Shown: piece by piece, positions 1 through 12,227 of the stretch
Position numbering within the stretch: the first letter of the stretch is position 1
Layout: every line of letters starts with the position of its first letter
NCBI RefSeq assembly: GCF_036323735.1
Contig: NC_086026.1
Coordinates: 51,870,539-51,934,538, forward strand
Source of the DNA: Rattus norvegicus
Taxonomy: Eukaryota > Chordata > Mammalia > Rodentia > Muridae
Reading direction: 5' to 3'
DNA: 64,000 bases
Made by a program: the position numbers and the translations under genes
The notes under the pieces: model-generated
The model's database searches: none
What the model was told of the DNA's origin: nothing
What the model saw: the letters and a program-made list of their open reading frames with translations, nothing else

Positions 1-426
1 AGATCTACACTCTCCCAGATCATGAGCACTGAAATTAGGCGATCCAGGCTGTGAACTTACTACCTGCACCAATTAATTTGACTTCTCTGAGCCTCCACTG
101 CCTCATTTGTGTAAGAGACAGATTTGGTCTGGCTACCTCTAAGAAGCCCCAACAGTGTCATGGGGAATACTGTAGTACCAGCTGCTTGGGGGAAATACCT
201 TTGAGGATGGATCTGGGCCTAGGTCTCCTGTATCCTTGGGGAGCTTTGGTAGAACCTGGGCAAATGATGTCTGACATTCCCCCATTTCTGTCCAGGGACA
301 GTCCCAGTGACATCCAGACGTCTTGTTGCATGAAAAGCTCTTTCTGTCTTATCCAGACAGTTGCTCCTCATTCTCTAGAGGGTAGGCCAGACATCTCTCC
401 AGGGAAAGTAGCACTCACCAGGGTTC

Positions 427-522
427 CCACCTTTCTAGACAAGATCCAGTCTCTTTAGATGTTCTCTTGAAATTCCACCTCTCTAGACAAGATCCAGTCT
501 CTTTAGATGTTCTCTTGAAATT
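427..522. repeat. 48-bp direct tandem duplication, two copies
   Basis: Positions 427-474 and 475-522 are the same 48 bases with a single difference near the start (cacctttct versus cacctctct). The near identity implies a recent local duplication in the intron. It is not part of a named repeat that I recognise. Confidence 0.95.
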
Positions 523-1200
523 TGAAGTATGTTGCCTCCCTTGAACTTAACATAATCCACCATTATACACAAATGTGGTTAGTCACAACTTTCTGCCTCA
601 CTCCCTTAGCTATAGGAGTTATACAGGCACTGTCCATACTTATGTATCGGGGATACATCTCATGTATCTCCGATGTCTGGAAGAGTGGAATGTATCAAAG
701 AAGTGCTCGCTGAGTTAATGGACTAGTTACATAATACCACATCCCCGAGTTTTGATGAGATCAACCCAGTGCTGTTTTGGTTGAAAGACGAGTTGGGGTG
801 AATTTTAAGATCCTTGTCTGATTGCCCAAGTCACTCAGTATGTAGATGCATGCCCTCACATCTCAGGATCCTCTCCCTCTCTGCAGCCCATGTCACAGCT
901 CATTAGGGGACTAATAAGGAGATGGCTATTCAGTGACCTCCATCCCCAAAGTCTTCCTGCCAGACACCAGGCAGCCTGGGGGGACTAAAGAGCTGGGCTC
1001 AAGGTGACCAAGGGTGACATAGATGAGGGGCAAAGAAAAGGATTGAAATTTCAGCCTGCTGTGGGCTAACAGTGAAGCTGAGCCTTCATGGGAAAGTTAC
1101 CAAACATGTGGTCCACAGGGGTCTGGGACCGTAGAGAAGAACATTGCTTGCCTTTCTGCCCCACACAGGGTGTGTCCATATCCCCAAGCCCCCGGGATCT

Positions 1201-1598
1201 TAGTTACTTTTATATTTCTGTGAAGAGAGACCATGACCAAGGCAACTTATAGAGGAAAGTGTTTAATAGGGGCTCATGGTACCAGAGGTTAGAGTTTATA
1301 ATTAGCATAGCAGCATGGCAGCAGGCAGGCAGGTATGGCCCTGAAGTAATAGCTGAGAGCTCATATCTAGCCTACAAATTAGAGGGAGAGAGGAAGAGAG
1401 GGAGGGAGGGAGAGAGAGAAGAGAGAAGGAGCAGAGTGGGAATAGTGGGAATAGCATGGGCTTTTGAAACCTCAAACCCCATCCCAGGGACACATCTCCT
1501 CCAACAAAGCCACACCTCCTAATCCTTCCCAAACAGTTCCACCAACCTGGGACCAAGCAATCTATGACAGCCAATCTCATTCAAGACACCACATTTTG
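1201..1598 (+). mobile_element. Medium-reiterated rodent interspersed repeat with internal GA tract
   Basis: The start (tttctgtgaagagagaccat, with gaccaaggcaactta) and the end (cctccaacaaagccacacct) match a repeat common in mouse and rat introns. I associate it with the RMER class but am unsure of the family name. A purine-rich (GGGA/GA)n stretch lies at about 1382-1436 inside it. Confidence 0.7.
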
Positions 1599-2070
1599 GG
1601 ATCTTGCTTAAGCTTCCGCTGACCTACTGGCCTTCCATTCCCAGCTTTAGTCTGTAAACAAGACCTTATTTTTGAACAGGCTCACTCTGAACCCCAGGCA
1701 CCTATGGATGGTTCATAATCCCCTGCTTGCGGTTTGCTACTTACCCTGCTGGGGCCCTGAAGACACTGCTGTCTGGGCTGCCTGGCCTGGCCTCGGCATC
1801 CTCCATGATTAGTTCTTAAACACCTCTTCTACAGCTCTCACATAGAACTCTTAGTAGTCACTGACAGTAACTACTGCTTCAACAATCTAAGTAGTATTTA
1901 TAGCCTCAAAGACAGGGATTAAAAAATGTTATCTTATAACCTAAGTTTGGCACACAGAAAGGATTTAAGTCTTATTACAGTCATAGAAGTCTTATCTTGG
2001 AGATAGTTGTCCTGAGAAATGAGCTGTGAGGTGATTTTTGTCATGGTGTAAACACCACAGAGTTCATAAA

Positions 2071-2205
2071 GACACCTATGACGTCACTAGGCAATATAAT
2101 CTTATGAGACCATCATCATATGTAACATGCAAACTTAAGACAGCTATGCTATCACCAGACAATATAACCTCATGAGGCCATTGTCACAGATGAAGACACC
2201 TCTCT
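2071..2205. repeat. Imperfect tandem duplication of about 68 bp
   Basis: The segment starting gacacctatg at 2071 and the one starting gacagctatg at 2139 share the order (tatg, tcac, aatataa, cttatgag or ctcatgag, ccat) at a spacing of 68 bp with many substitutions. It looks like an old local duplication. Confidence 0.55.
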
Positions 2206-3209
2206 CTATGTAGCAAGTGATTAATATTCAATGAGGAAAAGGATCTGGGCATGAATCCCAGCACTATCTAATACAGTGTAACTTAAAAAACCAGTAAGCT
2301 TGAGTCCTTCAGACTGCTCAAATGTAATGCAGACAGCAATTATCCAAGGAGATGGGAGGTACTGTATGGTGAGCCCTGGACAATCAGCCCATCCTGGGAG
2401 GCCATAGAAGCTGCTCCTGCCCTTGACAGAGGAAATAAGGATTCAAGCTTACCTAAGGACCAAGACATGTACTGTCTGCATTTTGTCCTCTTAACCTGTC
2501 CTGGTCACTAGAACTCAACTGTAGAAACATGGACAGTGAATTAGCAACGGTTTCATTAATTTCTACAGCTGTTGATCGTGTCTACAAGGAAGACAATATG
2601 TTTCCCCCCCCCAAGAAGAACATTTTTAGTCCTTACTTTAACCTGACAGAAGACTGACATTCTGAAGTGACCTGGAATCTAATCAAGTCACTCACTGACC
2701 CTGAGAACCAACAGCACATGCTCGTTCACCTTGGCTCCTGGTCTGCAAACAGACATCAATAATGGGGAAAAGAAACAAGAAGTAACATGTGAGCCATCAC
2801 TGTGGCCCACACCTCTGACACTTCAGTCCTCGTTCCCAATGTTGCCACATTATCCTTTACATCTCCCACACATCAAAGTCAGCCGATGTAGGTGTCCTCT
2901 GCCCTCCGAGGGCCCGCCATGCAGGGCCCGTCCATGAGCAACAAAACCATCAGAGCAAACAACCAAAACACGTGGGTTGTCTAAGAATAGAAAGCCAAGT
3001 CCAAATCCGACTTACTCCAGCGCTGGTGGGTAGAACCCTGACATAGGAATCATAGCAACCGTTCTCACCATTTTAGCTCACTAGAGATTCCTGGAATGGA
3101 TAGGCGCAGGTAAGTAGGACTGACCAAGTACGTGAGGCAGACAGCAGCTGCCATGACCTCCCCCCCCCCAGCACCCTCCCACCTAAGTACAGACCACTGG
3201 ACTCCTTAC

Positions 3210-3413
3210 CCGAGCGATCAGCTCCCCAACCATGCCCGTCCAGGTGCCGTTGGCCTCAGGTACGCCGTAAACACCATCCCCAACGAGGCGGATCTTGTAG
3301 TTGAACCGTAGGATCTCAGCCAACTCCTTGAGCATGTCCACGCAGAATCCCTCGTACCGGTCATTGCCTTCCATGTCCTGGTGGTTCCCCTTCAGCATTA
3401 GGTATGGGTTTTC
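3210..3413 (-). CDS. Grik4: Grik4 coding exon (S1 half of the glutamate-binding domain, part 5 of 5)
   Basis: This exon encodes 68 residues from [10 protein letters not shown] to MVGELIAR, about residues 425-492. It is the best diagnostic exon. The run [12 protein letters not shown] followed by [17 protein letters not shown] fits GluK4; GluK5 and GluK1-3 have different residues here. It forms much of lobe 1 of the glutamate-binding clamshell. The glutamate after RY (exon residue 21) and the tyrosine in DGVYG (exon residue 49) align with known agonist-pocket residues of AMPA receptors (Glu402 and Tyr450 of GluA2). The agonist-binding arginine lies in the next exon, outside the window. One sequon (NGT) is present. 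The acceptor is ttttgctgcag and the donor gtaagg. Length is 204 nt, phase 0. Confidence 0.97.
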
Positions 3414-3786
3414 CTGCAGCAAAACTGGGTAGCTGTCAGTCCCATCTTAGCCTTGGCATTGCAGCCATGTGCGATGGGGAGGGCTGAGCACAGGACGTCA
3501 GGGACTTGAGGGGATAGGAGGAGGGATGTCGCTTGATTAACAGGCAGCCTTAGAAGTGGTGATTAGCTCCCTCTTCTACCCACTCCCCAAAGTACCGGTT
3601 CAAGGCATTTTCTTATCAGGAACACACGTGAGTCCCACCGCCTAGGGCCAAGGTGAAACCCCTTTCTGCTATTAGAAATCATTATCTAACTTCATCGCCC
3701 ACCCCAGGACCCTGGGCCCATTTTTCCTTTTACGCACAGACCTATCGCTAAGGAATGCAAAGATACTTCCAAGAAAGCAGGTTAAG

Positions 3787-3880
3787 TAAAAATACAGACA
3801 TGGTGAATGGATAAAGAAAATATGATGCACACATAGGAATATTACTTAGCCAGAAAGCAGAATGAATTCATGTCATTTGA
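3787..3880 (+). mobile_element. Ancient LINE-1 (L1M-type) 3' fragment
   Basis: The run gtgaatggataaagaaaata, then ggaatattacttagccagaa and gaatgaattcatgtcatt, follows the conserved 3' region of old mammalian L1 (consensus of the form AATGGATAAACAAAATGTGG...GGAATATTATTCAGCC). It ends in an A-rich tract. Confidence 0.7.
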
Positions 3881-3989
3881 AAAAAAAAAGGAAAAAAAAA
3901 GAAGAAAGCTAAAAATTGAGATTATCATGTTAAGAAATAACTCCTACCCAGAAAGAAATGTTGAAGCATATATTGTTTTAAAAGAAAAA

Positions 3990-4095
3990 CCAGGTTTCCT
4001 ATACACGCCTTTAATCCCAGCACCTGGGAAGCAGAGGCAGGCAGATCTCTGTAAGGTCAGGTCATCTGGTCTACATAGCAAGATCCTGTGTAGAA
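3990..4095 (+). mobile_element. B1 SINE, partial
   Basis: The internal promoter region is recognisable (cacgcctttaatcccagcac followed by ggaagcagaggcaggcagat). The right part of the element is missing. Confidence 0.85.
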
Positions 4096-5709
4096 ATTTT
4101 AAAGGAAGCAAGCAGGCCACTCTGGTAGGTGTCTAGAGACAGTGCCACAGAGAAGGGAGATTCACACAGGCTCTCGGCAGAGAGATGTAGAAACATTGGT
4201 AGACAAAAAGGTGGGGGTTGGGCCATTCTGGGCCAGGGAAGGACATGCTCAAATACAATTCCATGTGAGAAGGGGTGTGGCCCATGCCGGGTCTCCAGTG
4301 TAAGTGACCCATGGTTATGCCCAACGGGTTAGGAGGAGAAATAGAGATGGAGAAGGCTAAGCATGGGTCCAGATGTGGGATGAGACAATTGTATGTCAGG
4401 AGAGATGTAATGGAGGAGCATCTTGAGTTTCAAAGACATAACTGTGATTTTAAAAGAAGTACTAGGTGCTGACAAGGCGCATGCGGGGTAAGGCAGGTTC
4501 TGTCGTGATGTGTGACGGAGTCCTGACCACATGCGGCTCAGGCCAGACTGGAGAGAGCTAGAAGAGTGTGAAGTCATAGGAGGTGAGCTCCATGCCTGGC
4601 TGTGCATCAGGATTGGAGATCAGGGGTCCTAAGATTCTCCACATCTCTAGTGATGACTGGTGATGGAGTCACATCGGCCATACATGGCCCAGCAGGGGAG
4701 AAGATCGAGGGCATACTGGGGTTGAAATGGGGGTAGTTTATACAGGGGGTAAAGACCAATGGAGATTCAACATGCGGATGAGGACAAGACAGGGCAGTGG
4801 TTTGGAAGCATGGAGAATGTGGGGCATCATGGGAAAGAACTAATGCAGGACAGGCTAAGAGTGATGGAGAACTACGTGTTCAAGGGAACCTAATTTTAGA
4901 AAGGATGGAGAGAGAAGGGTAGTCACGCAGCACAACAGCACCAGCAACCAGAGGCTGGCAATGAGGAATGCAGGAGTCTGAGAGTTAAGGGGAAGAAGAC
5001 GGAAGGAGGAGACTATGACCCTTCCCACCCAGCAACGAGCACAGCCGTGTGCTGCTGCTGGGGCTTGGTTACCAGACCTGTCCAAGCAGGTGTGGAAGGT
5101 ATGGGGGACTGCAGGAATTCAGGAGTAAACGAGTAAAGAAATGTATGGCCAACTAGAGAAGGTGGGAGGCGGAGCATAAGGTGGCCTCACAAAGATCCTA
5201 TCTTCCTCAAAGTTACACCTCTCTGTGCCCAGGAATGTGCCATCTGTGATGCCCTGTTGTATGACAGTATCTTCAGGCAGTATAGTGATGGTCTCCTTTT
5301 AAGGGGTGAGGGGTCAGGGGTCACATAATGACAGGTGACAAGGAATTCCTGCAAATCAGAGAGGTTGGAGAAGGCAGAACAGGCGGTGTCTCCTGTGGAC
5401 CCAGATTCGAGGAAGCACCGGGTGGAGACAAAGCTGGGAAGAGGCCTTGGGCATGGTGCACATGTGGATACCTGCAGGACATGCTATGTCCTGAATTATG
5501 GGATGTTGCTCAGGATCACCCCATGTTGGATCATACGGGGCTTGAATTAGCACCTTTGTTCCTAGTAAATATTTCTAGTTTGGACGGTCCACCTCAACCA
5601 CATCTGTATAGGAAACAGACTCTGGTTTCCTTTGAACTAATTTTATGCAGAAGATCTAGTCAGTACTGCCTTCTCAAGAACTTCTGTGTTGATCTGAACA
5701 TATAAACAG

Positions 5710-5713
<4 letters not shown>

Positions 5714-5741
<28 letters not shown>
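5714..5741. repeat. (AC)n microsatellite
   Basis: Uninterrupted AC dinucleotide run of about 14 units. Confidence 0.98.
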
Positions 5742-7011
5742 CCCTAGCAACTTCCCCATCTAAGAATATGACCTCTGGCTTCGATATAGCAGAAGCCTCT
5801 AGCATGGTCAGGTCCCAGATGTGAGGAAGCAAGAAGCACATCCTAGCGGGCTCCTTGCTTCCGGCCCCAACTCTGCTTAGCTTTTAAAGCATTTCTCAAA
5901 ATTCCTCCCTCCAATTCTGTTCAAAGGTATTTCCACAGTCAGAGTCTAATCGTTAAGTTCCTATTTGTGTCAGGCATCCCCATATGTGAGGCGCTCCCAT
6001 TCATGAAGGGGATGTGAGGAATCCATGAGATAGGTCTGACAGTCCGAGGGGTGTGAAGAAAGCCAGAGGCAGAAAAAGCAGGGATCACAAGGGGAGACTC
6101 CAGAGACTTGGAGCTGGGGAAAAGCTTCCAGAGGGGCGGGTACAACATCCCATCATGGAGGTATGAGGAAGCGAGGGATCTTGGGCCACGGATGCATGGA
6201 GCAATACTTGACAAGGTGGTCATTTGACTATGATGGGTTTAGAACCCAAACTAAGGAAGGAAATGACCGGATGAGGAGACAGACTTAGCAAATGGAAGGG
6301 GAGCCTGGGAGGGCTCCACCACTGACTGGGAACAAAGAGGCACAGGAGAGAGCTGAACTCTGGACTAGGGCATGGGCTGTGAGACTGACAGAAGGGGAGA
6401 GAATCGAAGGAGTTCCACAGATAGAAGAGATGGAGGGAGGGAGGGCCCAGCAGTCATGCCCTGCCCTACCCTCCCTCCAAAAACCACAGCTTAGACAGGC
6501 TGCTCCCAGTTCTCAGCTGGATGAGGGTGAAGCACCATCTTCCTCTCTCTGATCTTCCTGGCATTCTAAGTGGTCCCGGTGAGCAGGGTAGGAGTTGGGA
6601 GCTGGAGAGACTGCGACCTGGGAGCCTGGACATGTGTTCCCTTCCTTGTCTCCAGCTGTTTCTTAGCAATGGGATGGTGGGGGTGTTGAGTAGCTCTTCC
6701 CCTGTGTTTTGCCTCCACTCAGATGCCACCCCTTTAAGGAGGCTCCGCTGACCACCTGCAAACGGATGCTGCCTACCATTGCTCCCAGACTACCTTCCAA
6801 TGCACGGTTTGACTAGAGCTTAAGCATCTGTGACTCATACCAAATCTGAGCTACCTCAAAATCTAAAACATTTTGAGTGCTAACAGGACCCTACCACGTG
6901 TTTCAGAGTCTAGGATTTCTTGTTAGGGATGTTCAACTAGCAACGTCTAGGAAAATATTCCAAAACCTCCAGATAAGGGAGACTCAATATTTGTTGACAT
7001 TTTACTGCCTG

Positions 7012-7145
7012 CCTTATATTCCACATTAAAACAGAAGGTTCCGACAGGCAGGGATTCTTGTGTCTGGTTCATTGATGTTTCCTGAGTACCTTGAAGGGTG
7101 CCAAGCATATAGAAGTGCCCAATAAATATTCCTCGGATGGACAAA
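7012..7145 (+). mobile_element. L2 LINE 3' end
   Basis: The sequence reads ccttatattcc..., then cttgaagggtgccaagcata, and ends with cccaataaatattcctcgga. This is the typical decayed L2 3' terminus (...gtgcctggcacatagtaggtgctcaataaatatt). Confidence 0.6.
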
Positions 7146-8547
7146 TGACAGTATTTGGTGTCTTGTCTCCAAATGAAGGGAAGAGTGAAAGGCAGAGTGT
7201 ACAGGACCCTAAGTGTACAGGATCATGATTCTGGAATAAGCTTTCCCTTTCCCAACCCGTTCTCAGGAAAGCCCGCGGTGTTTTCCCGCATTTTCTAAGC
7301 ACCCAACAACACTCTCCTTTGTTCTCTCTTTCCTCTGCTACTGCTTCCTGTCTTTCGGAGTCCATCAGTAATAATGCTTTCTCAGGCTTTGCTGCCCTCC
7401 CCTTGGCGCTTTCCCGCACATCTCAGGGTTCGAGCTTCCCACCTCTTTTTCTTGTGTTTTTGCTCACTCTGTTTATGATGATAGATCAGTAATCCCAGCC
7501 CCATTTTCCTGGGCCTCAGGAGTTCCTGAAGGTCATAACAGAGGACTATTTTTATTTTCTCAAAAAAAAAAAAAGGCAAGAGAAATAGACATATTTGAAG
7601 ACCTTGCACATCTATCTAGTAGGGGTTAGACCGTGCAGCCAGCCTATACATTGCCCTGCTCGGGACTGAAAGAATATCAGTATGAAGATGCTAGTTATCT
7701 TTCTGTGGTGGGATGCTGTGTGCGGTGGGGAAATACCCTTTTGATTAGTTAATATCAGAGTAGGGAAGAGTGGAGCAATTATTGCTTAGCATGTAGTTGG
7801 CTTAATTGGCAGATCTTTTGAAACGTGAGGTCTTCAGGGCTAGCAGTGATGGTAAGACCTTGGCCATGTGTAGCCGACTTAGCCCATCTGCTCAATGATA
7901 ACCTCTTTGAAGATACAGGTCAATACATACTCATCTTTGTTTTTTATGAGCAAGCAGAGTGCCAGGCACACAACAGGGGGCAGAGCTGGGAGGTGGACTT
8001 GGTAATTACTGAATGGAAATGAGTCAAGTGGAAAGGCAGATGGTCGGTGGACTCATGGGTTCATTGAGAACTCTCTTGTCACTGTCTGGAAGTGAATGAA
8101 AGGCCAAAGAAGTCCACAGACATTTAGGTGTCCACTTGAGGCTGAGTGGGGTGGGAGGGCAGGGCTGGTTCTGGATATAGCAGCTACCAAGCAAAGTGGA
8201 CTGCTGGTAAAGAGGGAGTCATCCCAGAGGATTGGATTCAGCTTGTCCCACCTATGTCGCAAGGTCCCATTTCTAGGGTTTCGAAACAGTTCTCCTTGCC
8301 AAGCAGATCCCCTGGGAGAGGTATCTACACGCTGTGGACTCTCTCCCTCTACCCTAGCTGCTCAGCGGCTCATCAGATATCATTTCCATACGAAACTGCA
8401 ACGGGAGTGCAATTACGCTGTCATAAATTGGCCTCTGCGCTGTGATTAGCACTTCTATCTTCTGTTCCCTGGGAAGCCCATGAGCAAGAGCTTGGGGAGG
8501 AGGCACCCCCGGGAGCTGCAGCTGGAGGCCCGAGAAACCCCGCTTAC

Positions 8548-8655
8548 CAGGATGGTGGTGACGACCAGGGTGGTGTTGAAGAGACTGTCAGAGATGTTGG
8601 AGGCGTAGAGGCGGCTGTCCATGCTGAGGCCCTCTGCCACATGCCACTGGCCAAT
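8548..8655 (-). CDS. Grik4: Grik4 coding exon (end of amino-terminal domain and linker to ligand-binding domain, part 4 of 5)
   Basis: This exon encodes 36 residues from [10 protein letters not shown] to LVVTTIL, about residues 389-424. The first part (IGQWH) closes the amino-terminal domain. The following segment is the extracellular linker, and the last residues (LVVTTIL) begin the S1 half of the ligand-binding domain. Two N-glycosylation sequons (NIS and NTT) lie in the linker. The minus-strand acceptor has a strong pyrimidine tract ending tctcctcag, and the donor is gtaagc. Length is 108 nt, phase 0. The TTIL at its end joins to ENPYLM in the next exon, the usual kainate-receptor boundary T-T-I-L-E-x-P-Y. 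Confidence 0.97.
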
Positions 8656-9104
8656 CTGAGGAGACCAAGGGGGAGAGGATGGGAAGGCTTGAGGAAGGGG
8701 TGCATTGGGCTGCAGGTTGCTGGACTTGAGAGCAGCAGAGGACAGTGTTCTACTGTGGGAACAGGAGGGAAGAATGGGAAAGATATAGAGGAGCAATAGG
8801 CTAGACCGGAACCAGGGGACAGGATACAAGATTGAGAGTCTTGAGGGAAGGGGGTTGTCAGAGTGAAGAAAGAAAGGATCAAAGACTTGGGAGAGATGAG
8901 AAAAAATAGAGAAATTAGTTAGGAGTATAACATGGTGTAGAGAAGTTCTGACAGCAGAAGGGGGTGGGGCAGAGGGACAAGGAATTGTGTTATCATCAAG
9001 CCTCTTTTGCTTTGGCCTACCCTGGATAAATCTAGTTATCTAGGTAAGAATAAGAATGACAGCAATGTACACTTGTACACTTAAATATTACTTAAGAAAA
9101 AGAA

Positions 9105-9240
9105 AATTTGGTGGCTCGCGTCTGCACTTGCAAGGTCAAGGCAGAAGGATTGTTTTAAGTTTGAAGTTAACCTGGGCTACCTGGTGAGTTCAGGGATAGC
9201 CTGGGCTACCTAGCGAGACTCTATCTCGACAAACAAACAG
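9105..9240 (+). mobile_element. Old B1-type SINE
   Basis: The features are tttggtggctcgcgtctgca, two cctgggctac copies, and an end in tctatctcgacaaacaaaca. It is heavily diverged, like an early B1 (PB1D or B1F). Confidence 0.75.
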
Positions 9241-9313
9241 AATGGTGAATAAGAGGATAGATACAAGATGAAGTGAAACTGGTATGTAGTAGACCTTTAG
9301 TAAATGCTTGTCT

Positions 9314-9402
9314 GGGGCTGGGGATGCAGCTCAGGGGTAGAGTTCTTGCCTGGCATGGTGATGCCGTAGGTTTAATTCTTGGTAGTGGAAAGCCTAAATG
9401 AA
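9314..9402 (+). mobile_element. ID/B4-type SINE (tRNA-derived)
   Basis: The sequence ggggctggggatgcagctca, followed by ggggtagagttcttgcct, matches the ID core (GGGGNTGGGGATTTAGCTCAGTGGTAGAGC). It is diverged, so it is not a recent insertion. Confidence 0.75.
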
Positions 9403-9865
9403 ATCATACAGTGACAGGAGCTAAATGCTTATTGTATGGTTAAGCACATGGCGGAGTGAACAAGTTGGAAGAGGGAAGAGTCCTAGTTTCCTTACTCCAC
9501 TGCCTCACTGTGAGGATCCCCCAGAACTTCAGCTCTTCCAGCTAGAAATGAAAGTGGAAACGTTCCTCTCCCTTCTCAGAACCCACAGATCATGCATGTA
9601 CCAGCTTGACACCACAGGTCCCACTCTAACCAGGAACACAAAACCCACTGCGCAACCTCAGTGATGTTTCCGACCTCCATGCGTGCTCCCCTCTGCGTCC
9701 ATGAGAATAATCACGGAAACTTCTGGTGGGTGTGGCGAGGAGGGATTTGACCTGGCACTCCATGAACATGATTTTTCCATTCATTTCTTTACTGTGTTTT
9801 CAAATCGTCCTTTATTTGTTTTACTTTTATCTTATTGTGGTTAAAAAAAAAAACATTTACACAGA

Positions 9866-10205
9866 GGGCTGGAGAGATGGCTCTGTGGCTTGCAGTAGAA
9901 GTGTGGGGGCTCTGACCCCATATCTCCAGCATCCACGTTAAAACATAAAAAAAGCCAGGCACAGCAGTGCTGAGCCTTTAATCATAGCCCTGGGAAGGCT
10001 GAGATGGGAGGATCTCAGAGGCTTGCGGGCCGGCCAGTCGAGACAAATTGGCAAGTTCCAGGAGTTCCTGATATTTTTTTTTCTTTTAAAAGAAAAAAAG
10101 TGAAAAGAGCTAGAAAAAGACATCCTAAGTGGGCATCTGGCTTCCATGTGTGCACACACCCACCCATACAGATATGCACACGCGCACACATAAGCATAGG
10201 CTCAT
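9866..10205 (+). mobile_element. B3/B2-type composite SINE with internal B1-like part
   Basis: The left end is gggctggagagatggctctg. A B1-like part follows (gcctttaatcatagccctgg). The right end has the catctggcttccatgtgtgc tail leading into an irregular CA-rich stretch. All three are diverged. Confidence 0.75.
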
Positions 10206-11705
10206 ACATCACAGGCATACATGCACAAATAAGATATGCCCTCTTGATTGTGTTGGCTTCAAGCTCGTGGCAATCCTCCTGCCTTGACTTTGCAAGCAGT
10301 GACATGAGCTATCATGCCCTCTTAACCAATTTTTGAGTACATATTTGTGTGTACTGTGGACTATTCCATCATCATGGCAATCTCCAGGGGCGTCTGACGG
10401 AACAGAACACGGTAATAGACCTTATATTACATAAATATATTATAAACAAACAATACAGAATACAAGGATATAAAAGTCTATGAATAATGAATACGTATAC
10501 ACTACACATATATTTGATCCCATATAATTCTGATGGCCATACTCCAGACAAGTCACTTCTGTTGCTAAGTAGTGGGGTTTGCATCCATGAAAGGTAGCTG
10601 ATGGCTGCCTGCATACCCAGAGACGCACATGGCCCCCTCTCCTAGGCACCAGCAGCAGCCTCCCTGAAAAACTCCCATAAGGCCTGCAGTCGCTCAAGGT
10701 AGGCTCCGAGTTTGCCTTCAGAAGCTCCAACAACAATGAATGCTTAGGTCCCCCTTGCCCTCATTCGTACTCCATGGAACAAGAGGGCTCAGCCACAGTA
10801 TGGAGAAGACAGCAACCTTGCTTTATGCTTTGGAGAAGGCGGAGCATGCAGGCAGAGCCACCTTGGACCACCAGCTAGGATCTCCGGAACTGGAACTGTG
10901 CATGAACCCATAGGTCATGACAGGGGAACCTTACTGGTGCAAAGGGTAGATAAGCAAAACGTCCTCTCTATACCCCTGGAAGGATGCCGCCACCAGAAAA
11001 GAGGGGCAGTTTTCTCCACCTCTACAGTGGTTCTATGGACACTTTGTTTTATATACAATAAGAGATCTCATCCGGCCTCTCTGAGAACCCACAGTTCATC
11101 AGTTGAAACCCCTAGATGAATCCTCCCACGGAAGCCGAGGAGCTCTGCTTTCTGAGCCCTTTAGCAGCGCATTTACTTCCTAGAGGTCTTCCTTATCAGC
11201 ATTTCGTATGCTCAGACCCCAGGACCTTGCTCCCGGAGGTGGAAGCAGAGAAAGCCACTGTCTCCTATCAGCACTTTATTCTTGCTGGCCAAGCATGGGC
11301 ACAACACAGACAAGCTCCGCTGAGGCTTCTAGAGCTCCTATTGCCTTGCACAGGGACAGGTCAGGTGACATCGTTGTCCGATTCCTGGCCCCTCTTCTCT
11401 CTCCAGGGACAAGGGTAAGAAGATGATAACTGCGCTGTGAGATTTCCAGAGGGGGGTGGGCAATAATGACAGGACACCTGTTGCATCATATATACCATTC
11501 TGTCACCTATTTGAGGTCTCCCATCATAGTTTGAAGGTGTCATGGTGTTTCTCTCTTATTAATGAATAAACGTGCTCAGATGGGCTTAATGGTTCCTCTC
11601 TTAAGGCCATAGCTGCCTGCTGTGGCACAGGCTTGAATCTAGAGGCAGATCCTAAGTCTCTGATCCTTCCCAACTCTGTTGATGTCTTTTGGTGAGGACA
11701 GTAGT

Positions 11706-11758
11706 TTGTTTTTTTTTTTTTTTTGTTTTGTTTTGTTTTTTGTTTTGTTTTTTTTAAA
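11706..11758. repeat. T-rich tract
   Basis: A run of T with periodic G ((TTTTG)n-like). On the minus strand it would be the A-rich tail of a retroposon, but I do not see a clear element body beside it. Confidence 0.85.
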
Positions 11759-12227
11759 TCTGAGCAGATCAGACTAACCAGGAAGTGGCCTCAAGAGCCC
11801 CTCAGCCACCCACTATAAACCTTAGGGGCATAACTTTCTTCTCCCTGGTTTCAACACTCCATAAATCCAATAGGAACCCCTCTCCTCCTAGGCGGCTGTT
11901 TTCCTGTCTTTGAAACGGGTATAACTGGTTCCCAGTGGCCTGCTAGGCTAGGAAAAACTCTACTTGGGCAAGAGGAACATAAAACCAAGTAGGCTAGGTG
12001 CCAGCATTCGGATGATCGAGACAAGACTTCTCAGCAGTCTATGGTCGCCCTGGACTTCCACTTCGCACCAGCGAGGCCACCTGCTCAAGCAGCCCCAGAT
12101 CCTTGGCCACACTCAAGCAACAAACCAGGTTCCAACAACAGCCGTGGGTGGAAGAGATTTTTTTCCATAGCCAGCGATGACAGCCTCAGCAATGGACCCT
12201 CCAAGACTAACCCCCGGGGACCTGGCA

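Larger units (their letters stand above)
1..3209 (-). other. Grik4: Grik4 intron, downstream part (incomplete at window edge)
   Basis: The intron begins with the donor gtaagg at 3209 and continues past position 1. The next coding exon, which should begin KADLAVAGLT and carry the agonist-binding arginine, is not in this interval. It holds a 48-bp tandem duplication, a medium-reiterated rodent repeat with a GA tract, and an imperfect duplication near 2071-2200. I see nothing else nameable. Confidence 0.88.
3414..8547 (-). other. Grik4: Grik4 intron (5.1 kb)
   Basis: The intron runs from donor gtaagc at 8547 to acceptor cag at 3416-3414. It holds a small L1M fragment, a partial B1, one CA array and an L2 3' end. 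The stretches 4130-5700, 5750-7000 and 7160-8380 show only unremarkable sequence. Short open frames in them have no recognisable similarity. Confidence 0.93.

Noticed and set aside
1..3209. Search for the following Grik4 exon (starting KADLAVAGLT)
   Set aside because: Not seen on the minus strand here; it should lie below position 1.
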